Positions 1-9,333 are shown, counted from the stretch's first letter. The stretch is DNA of 64,000 nt from CAWEDP01 sp963807925 (GCA_963807925.1 CAWEDP010000002.1:3224001-3288000), one strand, 5' to 3'. The notes: generated by a model from the letters alone, not told the origin. Program-made: numbers and translations.

Positions 1-2
1 CC

Positions 3-1877
3 GCACGCGAGATCCAGCGCATTCAGTCCGCCCATGGACGGGACGCCTTCGCCGTCTTGACGGGAGCCTCGCTGACCAACGAGAAGGCGTACCTGATGGG
101 CAAGTTCGCTCGAGTGGCCGTGCGCACCGCCAATATCGACTACAACGGTCGGCTCTGTATGGTGTCGGCGGCGGCCGCGTCGAAGAAGATTCTCGGCATC
201 GATCGCAGCGCCAATCCGTGGAGCGACATTCCGAAGGCGAAGGTGATTCTTGTCGCGGGCGCGAACATCGCCGAGTGCGCCCCGATCACCACCGACTATC
301 TCTGGCAGGCCCGCGAGAACGGCGCGAAGATCATCGTGCTCGATCCGCGTCTGACGCCGATCGCACGCACCGCCGACCTCTTCATCCCCGTGCGCTCAGG
401 CGGGGACGTCGGCGTCTTCTACGGCATGCTCCACGTCATGGTTCAGCGCGGCTGGATCAACCGTGAGTTCATCGCGGCGCATACCACCGGCTGGGGCGCC
501 GTCGAGGCCATTGTCGAGCGCTACACCCCGGAATACGCAGCGACCGTCGCGAGCGTGCCCGCCTCGATGATCGTGCGCGCCGCCGAACTGTGGGGGCCAG
601 CCGAGACCAGCTTCCTCCTGCACGCCCGCGGCATCGAGCACCACTCAAAGGGCGTCGAGAACTGCATGGCCGCCATCAATCTGGTGGTGGCCACCGGCCG
701 CATCGGGCGCGAAGGCTGCGGCTACGCCATGATCACCGGCCAGGGGAACGGCCAGGGCGCGCGCGAACAGGGACAGAAATGCGATCAGCTGCCGGGTGCG
801 CGCGACCTCGAGAACCCGGCACACCGGGAATATATTGCCGGCGTGTGGAGGGTCGAGGAATCCACCATCCCGCATACCGGGTTGTCGGCCGTGCCGCTGC
901 TCGAAGCGATTCACGACGGCCGCATCAAGGGCCTGTTGCTCCTTTGCTTCAACCCGGCAGTGTCGCTGCCCGACGGTGAGTTCATCCGGGAAGCCCTCAG
1001 CCGCCTCGAGTTCTTCACGGTGATCGATTTCTTCATGTCAGAGACGGCACGCTACGCCGATCTCGTGCTCCCCGGCTCGCTGATGGAGGAGGATGAAGGG
1101 ACCACGACCAACGTCGAGGGGCGCGTGATCCATCACCGCCAGGTCGTCCAGCCACCGGACGGCGCGCGGCAGGACTGGCGGATCATCTGCGACCTCGCGA
1201 AACGCCTCGGCGCGGGTGACAAGTTCGGCTACGAGTCAACGCACGAAATCTTCGAAGAGCTGCGCATCGCCTCGAAAGGCGGCGTCGCCGACTACGCCGG
1301 TATCACGTGGGAGCGCATCGACCGGGAGAGGGGCGTGTTTTGGCCCTGCCCGTCGCTCGATCATCCCGGCACCCCGCGTCTGTACGAAGGCGGGCAGTTC
1401 GGCCATCCCGACGGCAAGGCGCATTTTCAGCCGGCCGACTGGCGGCCCGCCGCCGAAGAGCCAGACGCCGACTACCCGATTGTGCTGACAACGGGACGCG
1501 TGGTGTCGCAGTATCTGTCGGGCACACAGACGCGTCGCATCGGCGCGCTCGTCGACCAGTACCCGCAGCCACGGTGCGAGATCCATCCGCGCCTGGCCGG
1601 ATCGCTCGGGATCGTGGATGGCGATTTCGTCCGCGTCGAGAGCCGCCGCGGCGCCATCGTCGTCCGCGCGCAGGTCGTGAAGACCATTCGGCCCGACACG
1701 GTGTTCGTCCCGTACCACTGGCCGCTCGACCGATCGGCGAACACGTGCACGATCCGTGCAATCGATCCGATGTCAGAGATTCCCGAGTTCAAGATCTGCG
1801 CCGTCCGTGTCTCGAAAGCAGCGGACCCGGTCGGTGACATCGCCGCGCTCGAGCCGGCGGCCGGAGGCATTCGGTGA
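3..1877 (+). CDS. Molybdopterin oxidoreductase, assimilatory nitrate reductase-like catalytic subunit (5' end outside window)
   Basis: The frame is open to the left edge, so the N-terminus (where the [4Fe-4S] cysteines would lie) is missing. What remains is the molybdopterin oxidoreductase core followed by the C-terminal molydopterin dinucleotide-binding domain (from about PIVLTTGRVVSQYLSGTQT). The stretch GQGNGQGAREQGQKCDQLPG is typical of NasC/NarB-type assimilatory nitrate reductases, which reduce nitrate to nitrite in the cytoplasm. The stop overlaps the start of the Fe-S protein gene, and the next four genes follow within a few bases, so this is the head or middle of an operon. The nitrate assignment is family inference, supported by the downstream HPP gene; another oxyanion substrate is possible. 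Confidence 0.85.
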   Translation, partial: AREIQRIQSAHGRDAFAVLTGASLTNEKAYLMGKFARVAVRTANIDYNGRLCMVSAAAASKKILGIDRSANPWSDIPKAKVILVAGANIAECAPITTDYLWQARENGAKIIVLDPRLTPIARTADLFIPVRSGGDVGVFYGMLHVMVQRGWINREFIAAHTTGWGAVEAIVERYTPEYAATVASVPASMIVRAAELWGPAETSFLLHARGIEHHSKGVENCMAAINLVVATGRIGREGCGYAMITGQGNGQGAREQGQKCDQLPGARDLENPAHREYIAGVWRVEESTIPHTGLSAVPLLEAIHDGRIKGLLLLCFNPAVSLPDGEFIREALSRLEFFTVIDFFMSETARYADLVLPGSLMEEDEGTTTNVEGRVIHHRQVVQPPDGARQDWRIICDLAKRLGAGDKFGYESTHEIFEELRIASKGGVADYAGITWERIDRERGVFWPCPSLDHPGTPRLYEGGQFGHPDGKAHFQPADWRPAAEEPDADYPIVLTTGRVVSQYLSGTQTRRIGALVDQYPQPRCEIHPRLAGSLGIVDGDFVRVESRRGAIVVRAQVVKTIRPDTVFVPYHWPLDRSANTCTIRAIDPMSEIPEFKICAVRVSKAADPVGDIAALEPAAGGIR

Positions 1878-2500
1878 GCGAGCTCGCGTTCTTCGTCGAC
1901 TACTCGCGCTGCATCGGATGCCAGGCCTGTGTGCAGGCGTGCGAGGAATGCGACACCCACCGCGGCCGATCGCTCATCCACCTCGAGACGATCGAACGGC
2001 GCGACAGCGTGCAGACGGCGCCGCAGGTGTGCATGCACTGCGAAGACCCGATCTGCGCGCAGGTCTGTCCCGCTGACGCCATCAAGCAGACCGCTGAAGG
2101 CGTCGTCCAGAGCTCGCTCAAGCCGCGCTGCATCGGCTGCTCGAACTGCGTGCTCGCATGCCCGTTCGGCGTGCCCAAGTACGACGGCGACGCCGATCAG
2201 ATGATGAAGTGCGACATGTGCTACGACCGCACCAGCACGGGCCGGCGTCCGATGTGCGCCACGGTGTGTCCCTCGGGCGCTCTGGCGTTCACGACGATCG
2301 AGGAGATCATGCGGACGCGACAGGGACGGCCGATCAACGACTGGCAATTCGGCGACCAGCGCGTGCGCACGAAGGTCTTCGTCCTGGTGCCCGCGGAGGT
2401 GACGCGCGTGAATGTGGCGGTGATTCCCCCCGGTTCTCTCAGGCGATCACAGCCGCCGGCCGATCCGTACGATGTCGCGGCGCTGTTGGAGGCGCATTGA
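1874..2500 (+). CDS. Four-cluster ferredoxin-type electron transfer subunit
   Basis: A 208-aa HycB/DmsB/NrfC-like protein with four cysteine clusters: CIGCQACVQACEEC, CMHCEDPICAQVC, CIGCSNCVLAC and CDMCY...CATVC. It should carry up to four [4Fe-4S] clusters and pass electrons to the molybdoenzyme upstream. No signal peptide or membrane segment is visible, so it is probably cytoplasmic. The GTG start overlaps the upstream stop (GTGA), and its own stop overlaps the Rieske start (ATGA), which implies translational coupling. Confidence 0.88.
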   Translation: MSELAFFVDYSRCIGCQACVQACEECDTHRGRSLIHLETIERRDSVQTAPQVCMHCEDPICAQVCPADAIKQTAEGVVQSSLKPRCIGCSNCVLACPFGVPKYDGDADQMMKCDMCYDRTSTGRRPMCATVCPSGALAFTTIEEIMRTRQGRPINDWQFGDQRVRTKVFVLVPAEVTRVNVAVIPPGSLRRSQPPADPYDVAALLEAH

Positions 2501-2988
2501 TGGCTGATGCACCTCCGCGCTGGCGCGAAGACTTCCCCGTCCGGTGGGACGAAGACAACTACATGACGCGGCGGGAACTGGCGAAGTTTCTCACGCTCGG
2601 TTCGGGCCTGCTGGCGAGCGTCAACGTCCTGATCGCGTTCATCGGCCTGACGGGCCGCGCGCTCGCTTCACCCCTGAGGCGAATCGCTGCCGCCGACGAG
2701 ATTGCGCCAGGAGGCTCGTTGTTGTTCCGCTACCCGACCGACGATGACCCGTGCATCCTGGTGCGCGACGCGGCCGGACGTCTCGACGCGTTCTCGCAGG
2801 TATGCACCCACCTGTCGTGCACCGTCATCCACCGGCCTGGCGACGACGTGCTAGCCTGCCCCTGCCACAAGGGATCGTTCTCCGCGCGCGAAGGGCTCCC
2901 ACTGGCGGGGCCGCCGACGCGGCGCCTGCCGCGCATCGTGATCGAGCAGCGCGGCGCCGATCTCATGGCGACGGGCGTCGAGGTATAG
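2500..2988 (+). CDS. Rieske [2Fe-2S] protein with N-terminal membrane anchor
   Basis: A 162-aa protein. A hydrophobic segment at about residues 27-50 would anchor it, and the Rieske fold carries the two cluster-binding boxes CTHLSC and CPCHKGSF. The start is fixed by the ATGA overlap with the ferredoxin gene. Together with the ferredoxin and molybdoenzyme it looks like an electron chain from a membrane quinol or similar donor to the reductase. A Rieske subunit is not part of the textbook NasABC enzyme, so the physiological donor is open. Confidence 0.85.
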   Translation: MADAPPRWREDFPVRWDEDNYMTRRELAKFLTLGSGLLASVNVLIAFIGLTGRALASPLRRIAAADEIAPGGSLLFRYPTDDDPCILVRDAAGRLDAFSQVCTHLSCTVIHRPGDDVLACPCHKGSFSAREGLPLAGPPTRRLPRIVIEQRGADLMATGVEV

Positions 2989-2989
2989 G

Positions 2990-3229
2990 GTGGAAACCCG
3001 GCCGCAGGGCTCGATTCTCTTCTCCGCCGTGCTTGTCCTCATCGCCGTGCTCGTGGTGATCCAGTTGTGGCTCGTCGCCGCGGCGCTCGACGCACTGTTC
3101 GCGCGACAGTTCGTCGTCCTCATGCCGACCGCCATCGCGTCAGGCACGCTGTTTGTGTTGAGCGGCGGATTGCTCTGGTACGTGGTGTCGTTCGACGCGC
3201 GCCTCCGCCAATGGGGGCCGCGTGGCTGA
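2990..3229 (+). CDS. Small two-helix membrane protein (DUF6755-like)
   Basis: A 79-aa protein with two hydrophobic helices (about residues 9-34 and 40-66) and a short basic tail. It starts with GTG one base after the Rieske stop and overlaps the HPP gene by 8 bp, so it is clearly operonic. It resembles small DUF6755-type proteins reported next to nitrate reductase clusters; I recognise this only from length, hydropathy and context. A role in anchoring the Rieske/Fe-S chain is inference. Confidence 0.6.
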   Translation: METRPQGSILFSAVLVLIAVLVVIQLWLVAAALDALFARQFVVLMPTAIASGTLFVLSGGLLWYVVSFDARLRQWGPRG

Positions 3230-3866
3230 CCACTCGCCCCGACCGCCGCTCCTCGTCCACTCCCCCGATGTGACGCGGGGCCTTGCCGCACGACTCCAGG
3301 TCACCCACCTGCTGACGCGTCATTCGGAGCGCCCCATCTGGGCCCTGTTCATGTTTCTGAACGGCTTCATCACGATCGCGCTCTTGGCGGCGGTCGCAAT
3401 GGTGTCCCGTACGCCGTTCGTGTTTCCCTCGCTGGGCCCGACCGCGTTTCTGTTCTTCTTCACGCCGCGGACCCCGGCCGCGAGTCCGCACCATACGATC
3501 TACGGGCACGCGATCGGCATCCTGTGCGGGTACGGCGCCCTCTGGCTGTTCGGCCTGCAGCACGCGCCGCCGGCGATGGTCACCGGCGTCTCGGCCGCGC
3601 GCGTTGGCGCCGCGGCGCTGTCGCTGGCGTCGACGGGCGCGCTCATGATTCTGGCGAAAGCGGCGCACCCGCCAGCCGGCGCCACGACCCTCATCATCTC
3701 GCTCGGGATCGTGACACGACCGTTCCACCTGCTCGTCATCGAGATCGCGGTGGCCATCCTGACGCTGCAGGCAATCGTCATCAACTGGCTTGCCGGCATT
3801 GACTACCCGCTCTGGGCGCTTCGGAATCGCCCAGTGACCACCGAGTCGGTCGCTGGCGGATCGTAG
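3222..3866 (+). CDS. HPP family integral membrane protein (nitrite transporter-like)
   Basis: A 214-aa protein with several transmembrane helices and the family signature HPPAGATTL at about residues 148-156. Some cyanobacterial and chloroplast HPP proteins move nitrite, which fits its place directly behind a nitrate-reductase-like operon. The GTG start overlaps the preceding gene. The family is clear; the substrate is inferred from context. Confidence 0.82.
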   Translation: MADHSPRPPLLVHSPDVTRGLAARLQVTHLLTRHSERPIWALFMFLNGFITIALLAAVAMVSRTPFVFPSLGPTAFLFFFTPRTPAASPHHTIYGHAIGILCGYGALWLFGLQHAPPAMVTGVSAARVGAAALSLASTGALMILAKAAHPPAGATTLIISLGIVTRPFHLLVIEIAVAILTLQAIVINWLAGIDYPLWALRNRPVTTESVAGGS

Positions 3867-3887
3867 CCCGCTCGCACCGATCGAACC

Positions 3888-4656
3888 ATGGTGCACCTGG
3901 ACTCGCTGACTCTCCTCGTGGTGGTCGTGTTCTTTGGAGCCACGCTCCTTCGGTCCGCCCTTGGATTCGGCGAAGCGCTCATCGCAGTCCCGCTGCTGGC
4001 GTTCGTGCTACCGGTCAAGGTCGCCGCACCGATCGCGGTGCTCGTCTCGATCACCGTGGCTGCCGTTGTCGTGGCGCAGGACTGGCGGCACGTGCACCTG
4101 CGAAGTGCCGTCCGCCTCGTGCTCTTCACCCTCATCGGGATCCCGCTTGGACTGCTCCTGCTTCGCAGCGTGTCCGAGCCCATGGTCAAAGGCGTTCTGG
4201 GCGTGCTGGTCGCTGGATTTGCCGTGTCCGCGCTTCGCAGTCGAGGCTCGGTACGAGCTGACCGACGATCGCCTGGCATGGCTCTTCGGTGTGAGCGCTG
4301 GCGTACTCGGCGGCGCCTACGGGATGAACGGTCCGCCGCTGGTGGTGTACGGCGCGCTGCGCCGCTGGTCGCCTGAACACTTCCGCGCGACTCTGCAGGG
4401 ATACTTTCTCCCGGCGAGTGTGATCGGGATGATCGGCTATTGGGCGGCGGGTCTGTGGACACCGAGCGTCAGCCGTTACTATCTGCTGTCGCTCCCCACC
4501 GCGCTCTTGGCGATTGTCTTGGGCCGCATGATCAACCGGCGTGTCGGCGCCCGCCGGTTTTTCGTCTATGTGCATGCCGGCCTCATCGTCAGTGGTGCGG
4601 GGCTGGTGTTGCAGGCCATCGTCACCTGGACCGCTCATCAGCCGGCCGCGCGCTGA
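3888..4656 (+). pseudogene. TSUP (TauE/SafE) family permease, frameshifted
   Basis: The first part, from the ATG at 3888, encodes the N-terminal helices of a TSUP anion permease (LGFGEALIAVPLLAFVLPVK) and reads well to about 4235. The matching C-terminal half (LTDDRLAWLFGVSAGVLGGA and the helices after it, to 4656) lies in the +1 frame. One small indel near 4235-4245 therefore splits the gene. TSUP proteins move sulfite, organosulfonates or other small anions. Either a recent inactivating mutation or a sequencing error would explain this, since both halves are otherwise well conserved. Confidence 0.78.
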
Positions 4657-5002
4657 GTCAGCCTCACATGCCTGCGACCCGCGCACGCAACTGGCGCCTT
4701 GCCTGTTGGTCAGACCGCCGTATGGTCGTTACTTGCCGCGTCCGTCGTCGACACGGTGCCCGGTAGCGCCCGCAGCGCGATCGCGAGGCGATTCCACGAG
4801 AATGCGGTGCTTCGGCCCTGCCTTACGGCCATCGGTGGGGTTCGGTCCGGTTGTTTCCCCCGCGTAACACCCGCACCGAGACACCTGTCAACGAGGGCGC
4901 GCAGGCGAGGAGGCTCGACAATCGAAGATTTGGAGTGCGCTTCAACAGTAGCTGACGTGCCTGTTGTACTCTTCCGGCTGAATTGGTACGGTCGCGTGAC
5001 CT
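4657..5002. other. Intergenic region without a recognisable gene
   Basis: About 350 bp between the permease and the transposase relic. Both strands contain open frames, but none shows a convincing start, Shine-Dalgarno sequence or family motif. Confidence 0.5.
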
Positions 5003-5300
5003 ATGGCGAGGCGGTCACGCATGTCCCAGCGTTTGATCGACGATACCTTGTGGGCGCGGATCGAGCCGCTGTTACCGAAGCGGCCGCGCCGACGAGGGAA
5101 ACACGTGGGTCGGCCCCGGGTTCCGGACCGCGCCGCGTTGACCGCCATCTTGTTCGTATTGCGCGGTGGGCTCCCATCGCAGATGCTCCGGATGGAAATA
5201 AGGTGTGGATCGGGCAGCACGTGCTGACGGCGCCTGGTGCGCTGGCAACGCGCGGGGGTGCGGCGCCCACTCCACGCCGTGCTGCTCACCGAGTTGCACC
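5003..5300 (+). pseudogene. IS5-family (IS427-group-like) transposase remnant
   Basis: The first 60 codons read as the N-terminal domain of an IS5-type transposase (SQRLIDDTLWARIEPLLPKR ... GRPRVPDRAALTAILFVLR). After about 5215 the frame shifts, but the peptide RAGVRRPLHAVLLTELHHRG, typical of the next segment, can still be read to about 5300. The catalytic DDE part is gone. It is a dead relic at the edge of the tRNA-Ser locus. Confidence 0.7.
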
Positions 5301-5413
5301 ATCGCGGCCTTGGATCTGCATGTCGCGCGCGTCTCGTCGGTCACGCGCTTGCGGACGACTGCGTCACTGTGCAGGATATGTGACGTGCGTTCCTTTGACC
5401 CGCGCGAACGGCG

Positions 5414-5665
5414 TCAGTGAATGAGGCGCGTGCGAATGCGATTGGTAATCTCACGCGCATTGATACCTCGCGCCAGCAACGTGTCCGCAATCAACGATCG
5501 GTGATAAGGCCACGCCCTCTGCGCACATCACGCGGAACCGTACGCACATAGGCGACGCGCTGCACGCCGCGGGCCTTGAGGAGGCGGAGGAATTCGTCGA
5601 TCGGGCGCGTGGAGTGCCCGATCCACGCGATCGCCGGACGGCGAACGTGGCTTGACGTCGCGATT
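5414..5665 (-). pseudogene. DUF488 family protein remnant
   Basis: On the minus strand the N-terminal DUF488 signature IGHSTRPIDEFLRLLKARGV is followed, after an internal deletion and a frame change, by the C-terminal signature HRSLIADTLLARGINAREI and a stop at 5414-5416. The middle of the family is missing. The gene lies immediately outside the tRNA-Ser gene, on the chromosomal side of the left island junction. Confidence 0.65.
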
Positions 5666-5716
5666 GACCGTGACAGTCTTGGCGGGCGCCGAGGGCAGTT
5701 CCCGCCTCTTGACTGG

Positions 5717-5803
5717 CGGAGAGAGTGGGATTCGAACCCACGGTAGAGTTTCCCCTACACACGCTTTCCAAGCGTGCTCCTTCAACCACTCGGACATCTC
5801 TCC
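5717..5803 (-). tRNA. tRNA-Ser (anticodon GGA)
   Basis: An 87-nt class II tRNA. The acceptor stem GGAGAGA/TCTCTCC closes, the T-arm GGTTCGAATCCC is canonical, the anticodon loop reads TTGGAAA, and a long variable arm is present. It is transcribed leftward, so its promoter must lie to the right, inside the integrated island. CCA is not encoded. Its 5' half (5764-5803) is the part duplicated at the far end of the island. Confidence 0.95.
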
Positions 5804-5820
5804 GTTGAGTGGAATCAACA
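5764..5820. repeat. Left attachment repeat of the tRNA-Ser island
   Basis: Positions 5764-5804 (41 bp) are identical to 32439-32479. The match continues through TTGAGTGGAATCAACA with one base inserted in the right copy. The repeat runs from the anticodon-loop region of the tRNA through its 5' end into the upstream flank, which is unusual: most tyrosine-recombinase islands duplicate the 3' end. The 26.7 kb between the copies behaves as one integrated element. Confidence 0.9.
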
Positions 5821-5893
5821 CTTTACAGCGGCTCGAAAACCGCGTCCAGCCCCATTGTGACCATATTGTGACCACACGCCCAAACTTCCGCTC

Positions 5894-6655
5894 TCAACGT
5901 GACGATGACCGCAACCGGCGACGGCTCCGCTTCTTCTTCCGCATCGGATTCTTTCGGTATTCCCGCATGTAGGCAGCGATCCGCTTGGGATCGCGATGCG
6001 CCACGTCGTAGGCGCGTCGGTGATCGTCACAACAAAAATTGTGCGCCCGTCGATGCGCCGCCCGTGCGAAGAAGAACCGCTCGCAGTGATCGCACCGCAA
6101 CAGCCGACGCGCTTCGGTGTCTACGCCGAGCGCCGCGATCACGGCGAGACACTTCGTTTCGTTCTCCTTTGCCAACCGGCTCAGCCATTCCGCATTCGCA
6201 CGGGCAATCTCTGATGGTGATGTGAACGCTTGCGTGCGCGTCGGCGGTTCCGAACGATCCACCGGAGTTGGCTCGACGCACAGGCACGCACGACCCCGTT
6301 CGTCTGCGCCCATTGAAACGTGGGGTAAAGACTCCACGAAAGCACGCAGCACTTCATCACTGAGTGCCATGTCTCGGGCTTCGCCAACAAGGTGTGCGAA
6401 TTCACGGTCGACCTTCGCTCGAACCAATTGCTGGAACTGAAGCGATGCGCCCGGTCCAGTTCTAACCGCCGACCGAATCTTGACACCACGCTTCTCCGTC
6501 GCAGCCGTGAGTGCATCCAACAGGCGAGTCCGCGTCTCGCTATCAGCACCTTCGTTCGCAACGCGAAGGATGAAATCGATCCACGGTCGAAATGTGTCCA
6601 GTTCTACGTTGCCGACGCTGAACACAATATTCTCAAGCCATGTCTGGTGCGCCAT
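5894..6655 (-). CDS. Hypothetical protein with C-terminal zinc-finger-like motif
   Basis: A 253-aa protein, family not recognised. Near residues 190-222 it has CDHCERFFFARAAHRRAHNF followed by CCDDHRR, similar in pattern to the CGNR-type zinc finger that ends some ABATE-like regulators. A very basic tail follows (KKKRSRRRLRSSSR). This suggests a nucleic-acid-binding regulator. It is the first island gene inside the left junction and is divergent from the gene at 6864, with shared repeat motifs between them. Confidence 0.65.
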   Translation of the reverse strand: MAHQTWLENIVFSVGNVELDTFRPWIDFILRVANEGADSETRTRLLDALTAATEKRGVKIRSAVRTGPGASLQFQQLVRAKVDREFAHLVGEARDMALSDEVLRAFVESLPHVSMGADERGRACLCVEPTPVDRSEPPTRTQAFTSPSEIARANAEWLSRLAKENETKCLAVIAALGVDTEARRLLRCDHCERFFFARAAHRRAHNFCCDDHRRAYDVAHRDPKRIAAYMREYRKNPMRKKKRSRRRLRSSSR

Positions 6656-6670
6656 CCGCGCATTCTACAC

Positions 6671-6849
6671 GATGTGCGCCATTACACTGAGATGTAATCG
6701 CGCATCTAAGACCACTCGCGCACCGAATCGGAACTTACGCCTTCGACGTTGATTGTTATTGCGCAACACGTATTAGATGCGCGACACTCTCCTTGCTTGA
6801 CCGTCTCAGTAAACAGCGCACTCGACACGATGAACGTTCGATGCGCACG
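6671..6849. promoter_or_regulatory. Divergent promoter region with repeated GATGCGCG-type motifs
   Basis: Between the two divergent genes there is an inverted pair, GATGTGCGCCATTAC (6671-6685) and GTAATCGCGCATC (6694-6706). Two further copies are GATGCGCGACAC (6776-6787) and GATGCGCACG (6840-6849), the last just before the Shine-Dalgarno GGGAGA of the 6864 gene. They look like operator sites for one regulator, possibly a product of a flanking gene. Confidence 0.45.
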
Positions 6850-6863
6850 CAAGGGAGAACAGC

Positions 6864-7640
6864 ATGGAAGTCATTAGCGAAAGTTCGGTGAAAAACGGCG
6901 TGGCCACGCCGGACGAGAAACGGACGGCGAGTCATGTTGCAGCAACCCCGGAGCAACTGGCCCACCAACTCACAACCCTCAAAGACCTCTGGCAGGAATG
7001 GACGGTGAGCGCTCGGGCGACCGGCGCGGTCATCATCCAGTTCAGCGTCAGTTTCGTCGCCTTTGAAGACGAGACAGCATTCGCCAAGAATGCCAAGGCA
7101 CGGCAGGACTTCGCCCACGCCTTTCCCACCATCACCAAGGATGTGGCCAAGCGCTATCGGGCTATTGCTGCCGTGGCGACATCGCTCAAAGAAGTCCAAC
7201 ACGCCCTGCCGCCAACCCGCGAATGCATCACGGAAGTGGCTAGGGCGTTCGCACCGGGCAAAGACGCCGAGAAGCAGCGTGTCCTTGCTGCCGTCAAGAA
7301 CGGGACACTGACTCCGCAATCCTCACTCGCCGACATCCGCGATCTGCGGAACGACATTGCCGTCATGAATCCAGCCGAACGAACCGCCGCCCGCATCACG
7401 CGGAAGGAACGTCGAGCTGCGCCCGCGCCAGCCGTGATCGATGTCACGCCGTCTTCGCGGATCGCGGCAGACGCCCCATCGCCGCTCAACCCGGACGCCA
7501 TGATGTTCAGTGACATCGTGGTCAAGGGCAACACGATCACAGGTCGGTTCACGATCAAGAACATCCAGAAACGCAACGGCGCATGGCCCACGTTCCTGCC
7601 TGCAACGCTCGTCAAGGCGCTCGCCGACGCGGGACTCTAA
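6864..7640 (+). CDS. Hypothetical island protein
   Basis: A 258-aa protein with no recognised family. GGGAGA lies 6-11 bp upstream of the ATG. Residues 25-140 look helical; the C-terminal 55 residues (MMFSDIVVKGNTITGRFTIK ...) look like a small beta-rich domain ending in a helix. It is separated by 8 bp from the DNA methyltransferase gene and is probably co-transcribed with it. Confidence 0.6.
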   Translation: MEVISESSVKNGVATPDEKRTASHVAATPEQLAHQLTTLKDLWQEWTVSARATGAVIIQFSVSFVAFEDETAFAKNAKARQDFAHAFPTITKDVAKRYRAIAAVATSLKEVQHALPPTRECITEVARAFAPGKDAEKQRVLAAVKNGTLTPQSSLADIRDLRNDIAVMNPAERTAARITRKERRAAPAPAVIDVTPSSRIAADAPSPLNPDAMMFSDIVVKGNTITGRFTIKNIQKRNGAWPTFLPATLVKALADAGL

Positions 7641-7648
7641 GCAAGGTC

Positions 7649-9235
7649 ATGCCTTACTTCAAGCTCACCCGAGCGGCATCAGGCGCAGACGCCGGCTGTA
7701 GAGAATGCAAAACCTTCTACGCCGCGTCTGAGCCGGATGCGTGGGCATTAGCCGATGCCGAACCCCAAGGTGCCGAAGGATGGGCGCTACACGTGCCGAG
7801 CACCATCACCGCGTATCACACAGATACAGACGCGAATTGGGCGGCGATAATGGCGGCGTTGAAAGACTCGCCAGAACAACCAACAACACCATGTCCAAGC
7901 CGCTTCCTAATCAAAGTCGGCGATTCCGTCGATCTGCTCAAGAGGTTGCCGGACAACAGCATCGATAGTTGCGTGTGCGATCCGCCCTATAACCTGAGCA
8001 TCGTCGAGCGGTGGGGCAAGGCATCCCCACAGGACATCGCGGACGCGCCTTCGCCATTTTCACGGTTGGCGACGGGCTTCATGGGCCAAGCATGGGACGG
8101 CACCGGCATCACGTTCGACAGCGCCTTTTGGGGTCACGTCTTGCGCGTGTTGAAGCCCGGTGGATATCTGCTGTCATTCGGTAGTCCGCGCACGTCGCAC
8201 AGAATGGTGACGGCGATTGAGGACGCCGGCTTTGCGATTCGTGATTCCTTCATATGGTTGTATGGGTCGGGATTTCCGAAAAGCAAGAATGTGGCGTTGA
8301 GTATTGATAAACAGGCAGGACATCCCAATCGTGGTCGTGCCATTCCGACTGCGAGCCGCTATCAGAACGGCACAACCGCGTCTCTCACGTCCAATCCGGT
8401 GCGTGATTACGAAGCCAAGACCGAACACGGGCAGCGCTGGAACGGTTGGGGCACAGGGTTGAAGCCAGCCTATGAGCCAGTTGTGCTCGCTCGAAAGCCG
8501 CTCGACGGCACCGTGGCGACCAACGTCCTCAACTACGGGACCGGCGCACTGAACATCGACGGCTGTCGCATCGGCAACGATTTGGTCGCCACACAACCAG
8601 GCGACAAATTCAAAGGTCATGGCATCTACGGGACGTATGGCACGTGTGAGGGATCGCTACACGAAGGACGTTGGCCCGCGAACGTGCTACTGGATGAAGA
8701 AGCGGCAGCGCTGTTGGATGAACAGACCGGCAACGTGGGCGGCGGGTTCGGTCGAGCGGGCGGAAACGTGAACCGTGCGGCGACCGCGCCCGGTCTGTTC
8801 CTGCCCAATCGAGGCAACGCATTTGGCTACGGCGATCAAGGCGGAGCCTCTCGGTTCTTCTACGTGGCGAAAGCCTCACGCAATGAACGCGAAGCCGGCT
8901 GCGAGCACCTGCCGGGTGTTCGTCGCACGGACGGTCGCAGCAGTGAACACCATGTGCCGCACCTGCGAACGACCGAGCGCCGCAACCACCATCCGACAGT
9001 CAAGCCCATCGCGCTCATGCGGCATCTGTGCCGGCTCGTCACGCCGCCGAACGGCGTCGTGCTTGATCCGTTCTGTGGGTCCGGTTCCACCGGCTGCGCG
9101 GCGGTGCTGGAAGGATTTCAATTCGTCGGGATCGAACGTGAGCCGGAATACGTGGAGATTGCGAAGGCACGGATCGCGCACTGGCTCAAGCTGGCGGCGG
9201 AAGGCAGGACGGACGACGACGAAGAAGTTGCTTGA
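7649..9235 (+). CDS. Site-specific DNA methyltransferase, beta-class N6-adenine/N4-cytosine type
   Basis: A 528-aa protein with the ATG at 7649 following GCAAGGTC. The catalytic motif DPPYNL lies near residue 112 and the SAM-binding motif LDPFCGSGSTG near the C-terminus, the order of beta-class enzymes. A long region between them would be the target-recognition domain. The N-terminal 90 residues (with CRECKTFYAASEPDAWALAD) are an extra module. No restriction endonuclease is adjacent, so it is an orphan phage/island-type methylase, perhaps for protection or regulation. Confidence 0.85.
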   Translation: MPYFKLTRAASGADAGCRECKTFYAASEPDAWALADAEPQGAEGWALHVPSTITAYHTDTDANWAAIMAALKDSPEQPTTPCPSRFLIKVGDSVDLLKRLPDNSIDSCVCDPPYNLSIVERWGKASPQDIADAPSPFSRLATGFMGQAWDGTGITFDSAFWGHVLRVLKPGGYLLSFGSPRTSHRMVTAIEDAGFAIRDSFIWLYGSGFPKSKNVALSIDKQAGHPNRGRAIPTASRYQNGTTASLTSNPVRDYEAKTEHGQRWNGWGTGLKPAYEPVVLARKPLDGTVATNVLNYGTGALNIDGCRIGNDLVATQPGDKFKGHGIYGTYGTCEGSLHEGRWPANVLLDEEAAALLDEQTGNVGGGFGRAGGNVNRAATAPGLFLPNRGNAFGYGDQGGASRFFYVAKASRNEREAGCEHLPGVRRTDGRSSEHHVPHLRTTERRNHHPTVKPIALMRHLCRLVTPPNGVVLDPFCGSGSTGCAAVLEGFQFVGIEREPEYVEIAKARIAHWLKLAAEGRTDDDEEVA

Positions 9236-9333
9236 GACTGAGAGAAGCCGTAACCATGCGGATCGACGCGGCTTCATTGACAAACAACAACAGAAGAGCG
9301 AGGGTCTTGGACCCCATGAGGAGTGTAGCAGCG

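Noticed and set aside
4699..5424. A 241-codon plus-strand frame over the IS5 relic
   Set aside because: It crosses the transposase remnant in the wrong frame and has no motif; the recognisable IS5 peptide is in another frame.
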